NCBI GenBank assembly: GCA_016719785.1
Contig: JADJYJ010000007.1
Location: 251,954-315,953, forward strand
DNA: 64,000 nt
Origin: Candidatus Amarolinea dominans
GTDB taxonomy: Bacteria; Chloroflexota; Anaerolineae; SSC4; Amarolineaceae
Reading direction: 5' to 3'
Part shown: positions 44,394 to 53,639 of the stretch, in pieces
Numbering within the stretch: the stretch's first letter is position 1
Layout of the letters: every line of letters begins with the position of its first letter
Program-made: the position numbers and the translations under genes
The notes under the pieces: model-generated
The model's database searches: none
What the model saw: the letters and a program-made list of their open reading frames with translations, nothing else
Told to the model about the DNA's origin: nothing

Positions 44394-44421
44394 TTTGAAT
44401 CTGGGGCGTGTACCTTATAAT
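44394..44421 (+). promoter_or_regulatory. Leaderless promoter of LuxR copy 3
   Basis: TTTGAA, 16 bases, perfect TATAAT and six bases (GGATCT) before the ATG at 44428. The block ctggggcgtgta before the -10 is shared with copy 2. Confidence 0.72.
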
Positions 44422-44427
44422 GGATCT

Positions 44428-46973
44428 ATGTCTACGACAGTTTTAGCCACTAAACTTTATATCCCCCCACCGCGGCCTAAAGTCGTCCTCCGCCCCCGCC
44501 TGATCGCGCGGCTGAACGAGGGTCTGCACTGCAAGCTGACCCTCATCTCGGCCCCCGCCGGTTTTGGCAAAACCACGCTGGTCAGCGAGTGGGTGAACAA
44601 TTTGCGATTTACGAGTGACGATTTTCGATTGGATGCTGCAAACGGAGGCGAAATCGTAAATCTAAAATCGCAAATCGCAAATCGAGTTGCCTGGCTGTCA
44701 CTGGACGCCGGGGATAGCGACCCCACGCGCTTTCTGGCTTACCTCGTGGCGGCTTTGCAGACTCTCTTTGCCGGCATCGGCGCCGGGGTGATGGCCGCGC
44801 TCGAATCCCCCCAGCCGCCGCCCATCGAGCCGCTCCTGACGATCCTGCTCAACCAAATCGCCGCCATCCCGGCTGATTTCATCCTCGTCCTTGACGACTA
44901 CCACACGATTGACTCCAAACCGGTGGATCAGGCCCTCACCTTTTTGGTCGAACATCAGCCGCCGCAGATGCGCCTGGTCATCGCCACCCGTGAGGATCCG
45001 CAGTTTCCCCTGGCCCGCTTGCGCGCCCGAGGGCAAATGACCGAGCTGCGCGCGGCCGACCTGCGGTTTACGCCCGCCGAAGCCGCCGAGTTTCTCAATC
45101 GGGTGATGGGCCTCAACCTCTCGGCCGGGGATATTGCTGCGCTGGAAACCCGCACCGAAGGCTGGATCGCCGGTCTGCAATTGGCCGCGCTCTCCATGCA
45201 GGGACAGCAGGACACCGCCGGCTTCATCAAATCTTTCACCGGCAGCCACCATTTCGTGCTGGACTACCTGGTTGAAGAAGTCCTGGGACAGCAATCCGCA
45301 AGCGTCCAGACTTTCTTGCTGCGCACCTCCATCCTCGACCGCCTGTGCGGCCCGCTGTGTGATGCTGTTCTGCTTGATCCATCTGCTTCCGGGCAAGAAA
45401 CCCTGGAATATCTCGAACATGCCAACCTGTTCATCGTCCCCCTGGACGACGAGCGGCGTTGGTACCGCTATCACCATCTCTTTGCCGATCTGCTGCGCCA
45501 GAGACTGCACCAGAGCACAGCCACGTCGGCACGGGGCGAGGGGCGGGGTGTGGCCGAATTGCACAGCCGTGCCAGCCAGTGGTATGAAGACCATGGATTG
45601 GAGCTTGAAGCTTTTCAGCATGCGGCAGCCGCCAATGATGTGGGGCGCGCCGAGCACCTGATAGATGAAAAGGGTCTGCACCTGCACTCGCGTGGCGTGG
45701 CTGCGATACTGGACTGGCTGGCGTCACTGCCGACAACGGTGCTGGATGCCAGGCCCGCGTTGTGGGTGAGGCATGCCTCGGCATTACTGGTGGGCGGCCA
45801 AACGACCGGTGTCGAAGAGAAACTAGGTGCGGCTGAGGCAGCTTTAGCTGTCGCCCTGCAAGGCGCCGAGCCGGACGACAAGACCCGCGCTCTAATTGGG
45901 CAAATTGCCGCCCACAGGGCTACGTTGGCTCTCAATGATCACCAGATAGATGCCCAGTCGCGCCCTGGATACCTTTCGGCGTTATCTGCAGTTGCTTGGT
46001 GATCCGCCCCCTCTGAGTGCCAATGAAGCGTATCTTGGCATGGGCCGCATATTCTACGAATGGAACGATCTGGATGCCGCGGAGCAGTACTTCCAACAGA
46101 GCCTTCAGTTGGCGCGGCAGTATGATAAAAGCATTGATAGATTCGTACTCTGTGAAGTGTATCTTGCCCGTCAGAAACTGGCCCGGGGAGATGTGGCCGG
46201 CGCGGCCGCCATGTTAGCGGAGACCGAGCAGTCCGTGCGCCAGAATAATTTCGTGGAGCGCATGCCTGATGTCGCTGCTGTCCAGGTAAAGGTGCTGCTA
46301 AGACAGGGGAATATAACAGCCGCCGCTGATCTGGCCGGGCAGTACGAGCTGCCCCTCATCCGGGCCAGGGTACACCTGGCCCAGGGAGACCCGTCCGCAG
46401 CGTTGGCGGTGCTGAGGCCATTGCGTCAACAGATGGAAGCACAGGGTTTGGCAGACGAACGTTTTAAAGCGATGATTCTTCAGGCGGTCGCTCTGCGTGC
46501 CAATGGCGAAAAGGATCAGGCTGTACAACTGCTGGGTGAGGCCCTGGCGCTGGCGGAGCCGGGAGGTTTCATCCGGGTCTTCGTGGACGAAGGCGAGCCA
46601 ATGCGATTGCTGATTTTGGATTTTAGATTGTGGATTGAAGAGCAACCGCGCGGCCAAGATTACAAACTGCTCGGTTACGTGGATAAACTCCTGGCCGCTT
46701 TTGCACAACCGGCGGCCACCCCACCCCCCATCGGGGATCTTCGACAATCGAAAATCGAAAATCGAAAATCGAAAATCCCTGAGCCACTGAGCCAACGCGA
46801 GTTGGAAATCCTAAAGCTGATCACCCTGGGACTCTCGAACCAAGGAGATCGGTGAGCGCCTTTTCCTGGCCCTGGACACGGTCAAAGGGCACAACCGCCG
46901 CATCTTCGACAAACTCCAGGTGCAAAGCCGCACCGAAGCCATCGCCCGCGCCCGCGAGCTGGGCTTGTTGTAA
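44428..46973 (+). pseudogene. MalT-like LuxR regulator, copy 3, two frameshifts
   Basis: The first ~525 codons (44428-45955) match copies 1 and 2: SAPAGFGKTT, FILVLDDYH, LVIATREDP. Near 45955 a single base change moves the frame; it continues ALDTFRRYLQLLGDPPPLSANEAYLG to the HTH. Inside the HTH, near 46848, an extra A (aaccaaggag versus aaccgggag) causes a stop after EPLSQRELEILKLITLGLSN; the other frame continues to 46973. The pre-HTH linker is three copies of a cgaaaat heptad repeat (KIENRKSKIENRKSKI). Both breaks are one base, so sequencing error remains possible. Confidence 0.82.
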
Positions 46974-47018
46974 CCGCAAGTATTCGTTTTCCTCGACATT
47001 CTCCTCCTTCAGTAACCC

Positions 47019-47138
47019 AAAACAACACCTCCCACCAACACCAAAGTGTCTATACAACAACACCGTCGCGCCTATATATTACCTGTGCACTGAGCAAGCG
47101 GTTCAGCCGGCGAACATCGGACAGGACAGGTGCAAGGT
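47019..47138 (+). repeat. 120-bp conserved module repeat, copy B
   Basis: Same length as 35196-35315, with about eight differences, again ending one base before the ATG of a small GHL..DWF gene and following a LuxR 3' end. A -10-like tatatatt lies inside. Confidence 0.87.
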
Positions 47139-47139
47139 T

Positions 47140-47412
47140 ATGTCGAACGAACCCGAACCGACAACCGATCCAAGCCAACCCGTGGTCTATCAAATCAGGC
47201 TCAAGGGCCATCTGGGGCGCGAGTGGGCAGACTGGTTCGGCGGTCTAACCATCACGCTGGAAGCGGACGGCGATACACTCTTAACCGGCCCGGTGATTGA
47301 CCAGGCCGCGCTGCACGGGTTGCTCAAGAAGGTGCGCGATTTAGGCATGCCGTTGGTCTCGGTCAATCAGGTTCCACCGCTGGAGCCTGCAAACCAAGCT
47401 TATCAGGAGTAA
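47140..47412 (+). CDS. Small GHL..DWF family protein, copy 4
   Basis: A 90-residue intact member: VVYQIRLKGHLGREWADWF, GGLTITLEADGDTLLTGPVI, DQAALHGLLKKVRDLGMPLVSV. It gives the reference for the one-base insertion in the copy at 35317. The ATG follows the 120-bp repeat directly; GACAGGTGCAAGG serves as a weak ribosome site. The next gene, a DUF4386-like membrane protein, starts 20 bases after the stop. The invariant order LuxR, repeat, small protein, membrane protein suggests a functional unit. Biochemistry unknown. Confidence 0.86.
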   Translation: MSNEPEPTTDPSQPVVYQIRLKGHLGREWADWFGGLTITLEADGDTLLTGPVIDQAALHGLLKKVRDLGMPLVSVNQVPPLEPANQAYQE

Positions 47413-47432
47413 AACAAGAGAAGGAGGAGGAA

Positions 47433-48095
47433 ATGAAAACTCTGCAGAAGTATGGCGGCATCGCCGCGTTGTACCTGGCCGTCGCCTATCTCATCGGTAT
47501 TGCCATCCTTCTTGTCGTGCTGGATTATCCCAGCATCACCGACTCGGCGCAAAAAGTGGCCCTGCTCGTCGAGATGCAGACGGTCACCTTTGCGACCAAC
47601 CTGCTGATGTACGTGTTCTTCGGCGTCGTGCTAATCGTGCTGGCGCTGGCGCTGTACGAGCGGCTGCAGGCCGGCGCGCCGGCGCTGATGCAGGCCGCCA
47701 CCGCACTCGGCATCATCTGGGCGGGCGCGCTGATCGCCAGCGGCATGGTCGCCAATGCCGGGATCGCGCCCACCGTTGCGCTCCACGCCACCGACCCGGC
47801 CCAGGCCGCGCTGCTCTGGCAGGGCATCGAGGCCGTGGCGAGCGGGCTGGGCAATGGCAACGGCGAGATCCTGGGCGGCCTCTGGGCGCTGCTGGTCAGC
47901 CTGGCCGCGCTGCGGGCCGGCGGGCTGCCCAAGGGGCTGAATGTCCTGGGCTTGCTGGTCGGCGCGGTGGGCGTCCTCTCGCTGATCCCAGGGTTGACCG
48001 ACCTGCTGACCGGGGTTTTCGGTCTCAGCCAGATCATCTGGTTCGTCTGGCTGGGGATCGTGCTGCTGCGCAGCAAGGCGGGCACGACAGCGTAG
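47433..48095 (+). CDS. Seven-helix membrane protein, DUF4386-like, copy 2
   Basis: A 220-residue close paralogue of the protein at 36371: MKTLQKYGGIAALYLAVAYLIG, VVLDYPSITDSAQKVALLV, NGEILGGLWALLVSLAALRAGGLPKGLN. The same order of segments is kept, with conservative substitutions only, so the protein is under selection. AAGGAGGAGGAA lies just before the ATG. It is the last plus-strand gene before the minus-strand SBBP protein, whose stop is 35 bases away (convergent). Confidence 0.78.
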   Translation: MKTLQKYGGIAALYLAVAYLIGIAILLVVLDYPSITDSAQKVALLVEMQTVTFATNLLMYVFFGVVLIVLALALYERLQAGAPALMQAATALGIIWAGALIASGMVANAGIAPTVALHATDPAQAALLWQGIEAVASGLGNGNGEILGGLWALLVSLAALRAGGLPKGLNVLGLLVGAVGVLSLIPGLTDLLTGVFGLSQIIWFVWLGIVLLRSKAGTTA

Positions 48096-48130
48096 GGAAC
48101 CAGAAGAGTTCGGATGTTTAGACCATGCGA

Positions 48131-51061
48131 TCACTGATTGCGCAGCAATAACGGCAGGTAGACTTTCGCTCTCGGCGTAGCGGTCTGCGTGCGTGTCGGC
48201 GTCACAGTCGGTGTAGAGGTCCTCGTCGGCGTCGGGCTGGGCGTTGCCGTCGGCGTCGCGGTTGGGGTGGATGTTGAGGGCAGGACACCGGGGATTTCGA
48301 TCCGGCTGAAGGTAGGAGAGCCGAAAGTAAGCGTCCCCGCACATGTTCCGGATGTCCATGTCATGCGGAAGACAAGCAAAGCCCCATTCGCTGACTCACC
48401 ATTCAGCGTTTGGCTAAACAGCTCTCCTATCCCGTCAACACATCTGTTGGTAGAGGCTAACACGCGTTCTGATCCACCAACTGAGGTTTGACTAATGAAC
48501 TTGAAATCGAGGCAGGCCCAACACGCGGACGACAGCGGATTCAGGCTGAGTTCCAGCAATTTGTAGGTATTACCGCTCATCGGTCCAGACAGGGCATAAT
48601 ACCAGTCCGCTGAACGCTGTGACGAACTCACCGAAGCGCTCCCGACCTGGGAGGCGGGATATCCACGAAGCCAACCGTCGGTATGGGGATACAGAACGAT
48701 CGGCGGCGGTGGTGTTGGGGTTGGGGTCGGTGACGGACCGGGCGTTGCCGTCGGCGTATTCGTCGGCGTAGAGGTAGATGTCGGTGTAGAGGTTGGTGTT
48801 GGCGTAATTGTCGGTGTTGGCGTCGGCATCAGGGGGCCTCCCCGCAACCGTAGCTTCAGGATGAAAGCGTCGCCATAGTTCAAAGTGGAGTCGAAAGCGT
48901 TCGCAGTCAACGGAAAATTCGACGAAAAAGTTTTCCTGTTACATGCACGACATCGCCTTCCGGGTCCAAAAGCTATATCTCGGGCATCGTCTAACCCGAC
49001 GCCGCCGAGAAAGGTACTGTAGGTCAATTGGCTACCGGTGGCATCCAACCTGGCGACAAAGGCATCGGTAGTCGCTCCGCCGAAGACCGTTGCCAGCGCA
49101 CCAACCGTGAGCGGAAAATTTGCCGAAGAACCTGTAGTACCCGCTACGTAGGCATTATCCGCCCAGTCTACGGCGATGGCGTTACCATCGTCCAAATTGT
49201 TGCCGCCCAGGAAAGTGGCGTAAGCTAGTCCGCTGCCTGCCGAGTTCAGCTTGACCACGAAGGCGTCAGTGTTGCCACCGTTGAAGCTCGTGTCGAAGGC
49301 ACCCAGCGTGGTGGGGAAGTTGCTTGACGCTGTCTTGCCCGTCACATAGACGTTTCCTGCGTCATCAATGGCAATGGCGATGATACGTTCATTGCCACTG
49401 CCGCCCAGAAAGGTACCATAAGCCAGCCCACTGCCACCCGGATTTAACTTGACCACAAAGGCATCAGAGTCATAGCTACCATTGAAACTTGTATCGAACG
49501 CTCCCGGCGTGGTGGGAAAGGGAGGATAGCCATAAGTGGTAAAGCCCGCCACATAGGCGTTACCCGCCCCATCCACGGCGATGGCATGGCCACCATCCTC
49601 ACCGCTACCGCCGAGGAAGGTAGCGTAGATCAATCCGTTGCCGGCCGAGTTCATTTTGACCACAAAGGCCTCCGGCATGTAGGTGCTGTTGAAGCTCGTA
49701 TCGAAGGCGCCCGGCGTGGTCGGGAAGTCCCTGTAATGCGTCTCTCCCGTCACATAAGCGTTGCTTGCTCCATCCACAGTGATGGCGTAGGCCCAGTCGG
49801 CAGTTGTGCTGCCCAAAAACGTACCATAGGCCAGCCCGCTGCCAGCAGGATTGAGCTTGATTACGAAGGCGTCGCTGTTGCCAGAGTTATTGTTGAAGCT
49901 TGTATCGAAGGCGCCTAGCGTAGCGGGAAAATCACTGGAGTGGGTGTCGCCCGTTACGTAGGCGTTGCCAGCTCCGTCCACGGTGATGGCTGTGCCATAG
50001 TCGACATCACTGCCTCCCAGGAAGGTGGCGTAGGCCAGTGCGCCGCCGGACGGGTTCAGATGGACCACGAAGGCGTCCAAACTGTTGGCGCTTGTGTCGA
50101 AGGCACCCGGCGTGGCAGGAAAATCGCTGGACTGGGTGGAACCCGTCACGTAGACGCTGCCCGTCCCGTCTGCTGCGATGGCGTTACCACCATCTACATC
50201 ACTGCCGCCTAAGAAAGTACCATAAAGTAGGTCTTCAGGGTGGTCGGCCGGCGATAACTGGTTTTCGCTTGTCGATGGCCGCTTGGATGGCAACTGAGTG
50301 AAGGGTGCGATCACCTCGAACGCCTGCGCGCCCTGCGGCTGCACGATCGCCTCACCGCTCGCTCCGGCGGTCAGGAGCAGCGGCACAGCCACTTCGCCTG
50401 CAACCGTGCTCAGTCGCACAACATTCTGGTCCACCGCCACGGCGTCAGCGCCCTCCACGCGCAGCCGCACCGCGCCCAGGTCTGCGCCAGGCTGGACCAC
50501 CAGCCGCTGCACCATCTGTCCGCCCCCGCTGGTAAGCTCCAAATCCACGCCTGGATACAGATCCACGTAGCGCACGCCGCCCCAAACAGGTACATCAGAC
50601 CGCCACTGTGCTGGATCGTTGCCGAGGAAGTAGGAAACGGCGGTGTCCAGGCGATCAAATGGTTCCAGGCGCGGGTGAGGGTTGGCGCCAATGAAGGAGA
50701 GGCGGATATTGACGCCGTTGACAGGCTGTAAGAAGGCAGGGTCGGTGCGCGAGGGAGAGTCAAGCCCTGCCGGGTTGCTCTGTCCCTCCGTTGCGCCGCG
50801 CTCCGGCTCAACCACTGTGATCCACAGCGCGTCTTCTGCCAGCCACATCGTCTGGTTGCCGCCGTGCACCTGGAAGCGCGCCCCCTCGGCGAATTGGCCG
50901 ACATTCTCAATGAACATGACCGGGCTGGCACGAAGCACCTTGCCCGTCGCGGGCTGGGCGGTTGTGGCCGTGCTGGACAAGCTGCCCGCGGGTAGTAGCA
51001 GGATCAAGACGACCAACAGACTGATGACGACAACCAGGCTACGGGGAAAACGAACGAACAT
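48131..51061 (-). CDS. Large secreted SBBP beta-propeller protein with C-terminal YLPLLLR motif
   Basis: A 976-residue protein with a signal peptide (MFVRFPRSLVVVISLLVVLILLL). Residues ~45-270 are a DUF7948-like domain (FIENVGQFAEGARFQVHGG, YFLGNDPAQWRSDVPVWGGVRYVDLYPGVDLE). About seven SBBP propeller repeats follow (YGTFLGGS..AIAVDGAGNAYVTG..DFPTTPGAFDTS), then a Pro/Thr linker, a second beta domain and another linker ending KVYLPLLLRNQ. Near 48930-48965 one repeat reads GPGRRCRACNRKTF where GPEGDVVHVTGKTF is expected in a shifted frame, so two opposite indels cancel. GAGAGGTG lies before the ATG. It is exported and probably surface-bound; it interrupts the LuxR array. Confidence 0.88.
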   Translation of the reverse strand: MFVRFPRSLVVVISLLVVLILLLPAGSLSSTATTAQPATGKVLRASPVMFIENVGQFAEGARFQVHGGNQTMWLAEDALWITVVEPERGATEGQSNPAGLDSPSRTDPAFLQPVNGVNIRLSFIGANPHPRLEPFDRLDTAVSYFLGNDPAQWRSDVPVWGGVRYVDLYPGVDLELTSGGGQMVQRLVVQPGADLGAVRLRVEGADAVAVDQNVVRLSTVAGEVAVPLLLTAGASGEAIVQPQGAQAFEVIAPFTQLPSKRPSTSENQLSPADHPEDLLYGTFLGGSDVDGGNAIAADGTGSVYVTGSTQSSDFPATPGAFDTSANSLDAFVVHLNPSGGALAYATFLGGSDVDYGTAITVDGAGNAYVTGDTHSSDFPATLGAFDTSFNNNSGNSDAFVIKLNPAGSGLAYGTFLGSTTADWAYAITVDGASNAYVTGETHYRDFPTTPGAFDTSFNSTYMPEAFVVKMNSAGNGLIYATFLGGSGEDGGHAIAVDGAGNAYVAGFTTYGYPPFPTTPGAFDTSFNGSYDSDAFVVKLNPGGSGLAYGTFLGGSGNERIIAIAIDDAGNVYVTGKTASSNFPTTLGAFDTSFNGGNTDAFVVKLNSAGSGLAYATFLGGNNLDDGNAIAVDWADNAYVAGTTGSSANFPLTVGALATVFGGATTDAFVARLDATGSQLTYSTFLGGVGLDDARDIAFGPGRRCRACNRKTFSSNFPLTANAFDSTLNYGDAFILKLRLRGGPLMPTPTPTITPTPTSTPTSTSTPTNTPTATPGPSPTPTPTPPPPIVLYPHTDGWLRGYPASQVGSASVSSSQRSADWYYALSGPMSGNTYKLLELSLNPLSSACWACLDFKFISQTSVGGSERVLASTNRCVDGIGELFSQTLNGESANGALLVFRMTWTSGTCAGTLTFGSPTFSRIEIPGVLPSTSTPTATPTATPSPTPTRTSTPTVTPTRTQTATPRAKVYLPLLLRNQ

Positions 51062-51327
51062 GGCAGCACCTCTCGATGTTGAATAGGGGCATATCAAACA
51101 TCAGCAGATGAATTAGGTGACCGCGGCAGGTGTAAAAATGCAGATCCAAGAGACAGTGTGATGAGAGAGTCAGCGCCGGAACATGCAGGCAACGGTCTTG
51201 TACAGCCACAATAACTTGAAACCACTATATCACCAAGAGCAGTGAAGGTCAAAACTATCTCCCTACCGGAATGATCTGCACGAATTCGTAGCGGGTTTGT
51301 GACGCCACTGCGTAAGTCCTGCCATCC

Positions 51328-51447
51328 AAAACAACACCTCCCACCAACACCAAAGTGTCTATACAACAACACTGTCGCGCCGGTATATTACCTGTGCCTT
51401 GAGCAAGCGGCTCAGCGGCTGAAAATCGGACAGGACAGGTACAAGGT
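51328..51447 (+). repeat. 120-bp conserved module repeat, copy C
   Basis: The third copy has the same length but no LuxR 3' end before it and no small gene after it. The following bases (ttgttcacgccaaaatcaa) match the region after the small gene of copy A (tcgtttacgccaaaatcaa), so the small gene was deleted. Confidence 0.83.
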
Positions 51448-51500
51448 TCGGCGTGAGCGACTTGTTCACGCCAAAATCAATCACAACAAGGCGATGCAAA

Positions 51501-52154
51501 ATGAACCCAAGTTTAATCTCACAAATCCAACAGGTCGGCGCCGGGGCAGCATTCATCCTCTTCCCTGTGATCTTCATCTTTGCTTTTTCCGTTCACCCCG
51601 GGTTACTGAGACCACGGCTGCTCCAGCCTGTGGAAATCATTCGGCGGGCACGGCGGAACAAATTGCTGCAATTCGCGCACAGCCTGGTGCTGCTAAGCAC
51701 GGCGCTCCTGATCGGTGTGGCCTTTCACTTTATGAAAATCCTAAGTCAGGGAAGTGCTGCCTGGGCAGGATTGATCGGTGCGGTGCTGGCCGTCTTGGGC
51801 GCCATCCTGTTGGCAGCGGACAAAGGCGCCCTCTGCCTGACCATGAGCGCACTGGACACTGTGCCGGAAGAGGAGTTTTCCGCAATGATGCCGGGCCTGT
51901 TGGCTATGTTTTCCAAAAAGGGCTGGATGATACTACTGTGGGGAATTCTGCTCTTGCCGGTGGGATTTGCCATTCAGGCAGTTGGCCTGCTGCAGGTCAG
52001 CGCGCTGCCACCCTGGCAGAGCACCCTCTTTCTGATCGGCGTGCTGCTGGTAGGCACGCCGGATGGACTGGAAATCATCAATCTCGGCGCCTCTGTTCTG
52101 ATGGGAAGCGCCTTGATTCCCTATGGGATACAGCTCATCGCGACCGCATTCTAG
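51501..52154 (+). CDS. Six-helix membrane protein of unknown family
   Basis: A 217-residue protein with six hydrophobic segments (AAFILFPVIFIFAFSVHPGL, LVLLSTALLIGVAFHF, WAGLIGAVLAVLGAILLAADKG, GWMILLWGILLLPVGFAI, STLFLIGVLLVGTPDGLEI, ASVLMGSALIPYGIQLI). Cytoplasmic loops contain LLRPRLLQPVEIIRRARRNKLL. No catalytic motif. The ATG at 51501 has only a weak ribosome site; it follows the third 120-bp repeat, so it is cargo of a LuxR unit that has lost its regulator. I do not recognise the family. Confidence 0.68.
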   Translation: MNPSLISQIQQVGAGAAFILFPVIFIFAFSVHPGLLRPRLLQPVEIIRRARRNKLLQFAHSLVLLSTALLIGVAFHFMKILSQGSAAWAGLIGAVLAVLGAILLAADKGALCLTMSALDTVPEEEFSAMMPGLLAMFSKKGWMILLWGILLLPVGFAIQAVGLLQVSALPPWQSTLFLIGVLLVGTPDGLEIINLGASVLMGSALIPYGIQLIATAF

Positions 52155-52211
52155 GCTGTCCAACCATGAAACAAGATGTGACTCATCCATATCGATAAAA
52201 CAGGAGGAAGA

Positions 52212-52718
52212 ATGAACACGATCAACAAGACCATCGAAGAGGAAGAGATGAACGGCAGTAGCACGACGGCAGGTTTCGAGCGGCGGCGGGTTGTGCTCTC
52301 AACGCTTTGGATCTTCGCCCTGCTCAACTACATCTACGCGGACGTCTACACGCTGTTCTTCAATCCGGTGCTGAAGCCGGAAGCGTGGAAGAGGTTCTTG
52401 GAAGGCGGCGCCGCGGGCGTCCAGATCACCCCCGGGTTTGTGCTGGTGACGGCGATCCTGATGGAGACCGCCATCGCCATGGTCCTGCTGTCCCGTGTGT
52501 TGCCATATCGCGCAAACCGGTGGACGAACATCCTGTCGGGCGCGTTCCATACCCTGTTCGTCGCCTGGTCGCTGATCGGCGACGCCCCGACCGGCTTCTA
52601 CCTGATGTTCGCGGCGATAGAGGTCGCCTGCACCCTGTTCGTCGTCTGGTACGCCTGGCAGTGGCGCAACGCTGAAAGCGACAGGGTAAATCGGGGCCGG
52701 GCGGCAGGATCGGCTTGA
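52212..52718 (+). CDS. DUF6326 family membrane protein
   Basis: A 168-residue protein with four helices and the DUF6326 opening VVLSTLWIFALLNYIYADVYTLF. Later stretches are ITPGFVLVTAILMETAIAMVLLSRVLPYRANRW and FAAIEVACTLFVVWYAWQW. The N-terminal 25 residues are polar and acidic (TIEEEEMNGSSTT). AGGAGGAAG precedes the ATG. It is the intact relative of the pseudogene at 35671 and the low-GC copy at 43506. The function is unknown; the family often sits near regulators or redox proteins. Confidence 0.82.
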   Translation: MNTINKTIEEEEMNGSSTTAGFERRRVVLSTLWIFALLNYIYADVYTLFFNPVLKPEAWKRFLEGGAAGVQITPGFVLVTAILMETAIAMVLLSRVLPYRANRWTNILSGAFHTLFVAWSLIGDAPTGFYLMFAAIEVACTLFVVWYAWQWRNAESDRVNRGRAAGSA

Positions 52719-52877
52719 GGCTGCATCCCATCTGCTAATTCCCTTCATGAGTTGTGGACGTAGATAGAGAAGCACACAGAACAGAGGAAAACGATGTCCA
52801 ACAAAGAAAAGAGCACCCTATCGTCGCTGGGAACAATACGCACATTTCTTAGGGAGGGGACCTGATCGGAAACGATT

Positions 52878-53639
52878 ATGAGCGTCGTTGACGACTCGTT
52901 CGATCACCCGTTGAAGATTGAGGAGCACGCCGCTATGCCATTGGCCGGCGGGATCATGGGCAACGGCTATCAATGCGGCATGCTTTGGGGCGGGGCGCTG
53001 GCTGCGGGCGCGCAAGCCTATCGGCTTTATGGCGCAGGCGCCCGCGCCGAGGTTGAGGCATTGCTGGCAGCGCAGAGCCTGGTGTCGGCGTTCCAGGCGC
53101 GGGCTAAGGACATTAATTGCGCTGAAATCACCGAGCTTGAATGGAAGAGACCGTCCGGTGGTCAGGTGGTCAAGTTCCTCGCCAGGGGCGGACCGATTGG
53201 TTGTTTTCGTTTGGCGGCGGATTACGCGCAGATTGCGTTCGATACGATCAATAACGCGCTTGGCGGCGAGCACACTGATATGCCGGCACAGCCGGTGAGC
53301 TGCACGGCGCTGCTGGCGCAGAAGATGGGCGTCTCAGAGATGCACGCGGTGATGGCGGCGGGGCTTGCCGGGGGCATCGGGCTGAGCGGCGGCGCCTGCG
53401 GCGTATTGGGCGCCGCGATCTGGTTCAGGGGCATCAACACGCTCAAGGATGGCGGCAAGCTGAGTTTCGATCTCGGCGCCAGTTCGCCGGAGATGGAGCG
53501 CTTCCTGGCGAGCGCCGATTATGAGTTCGAGTGCGCCAGCATCGTTGGGCGCAAGTTTGCGGATGTCGCCGACCACGCGGCTTATGTGCGCGAGGGCGGC
53601 TGCGCGAAAATCATCGCGGCATTGGCTACCCGTGGCTAG
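52878..53639 (+). CDS. C_GCAxxG_C_C family redox protein
   Basis: A 253-residue protein with the cysteine pattern of the C_GCAxxG_C_C family: NGYQCGMLWGGALAAGAQAYR, DINCAEI, GPIGCFRLAADYA, GGACGVLGAAIW and FECASIV.. near the C-terminus. Members are putative redox-active proteins, some with bound cofactor. The second half repeats the cysteine-glycine unit (SGGACGVLGAAIW). AGGGAGGGGACC lies ~20 bases before the ATG. Its last ~130 bases are duplicated at 57452. It is followed 12 bases later by the CPBP gene. Confidence 0.82.
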   Translation: MSVVDDSFDHPLKIEEHAAMPLAGGIMGNGYQCGMLWGGALAAGAQAYRLYGAGARAEVEALLAAQSLVSAFQARAKDINCAEITELEWKRPSGGQVVKFLARGGPIGCFRLAADYAQIAFDTINNALGGEHTDMPAQPVSCTALLAQKMGVSEMHAVMAAGLAGGIGLSGGACGVLGAAIWFRGINTLKDGGKLSFDLGASSPEMERFLASADYEFECASIVGRKFADVADHAAYVREGGCAKIIAALATRG

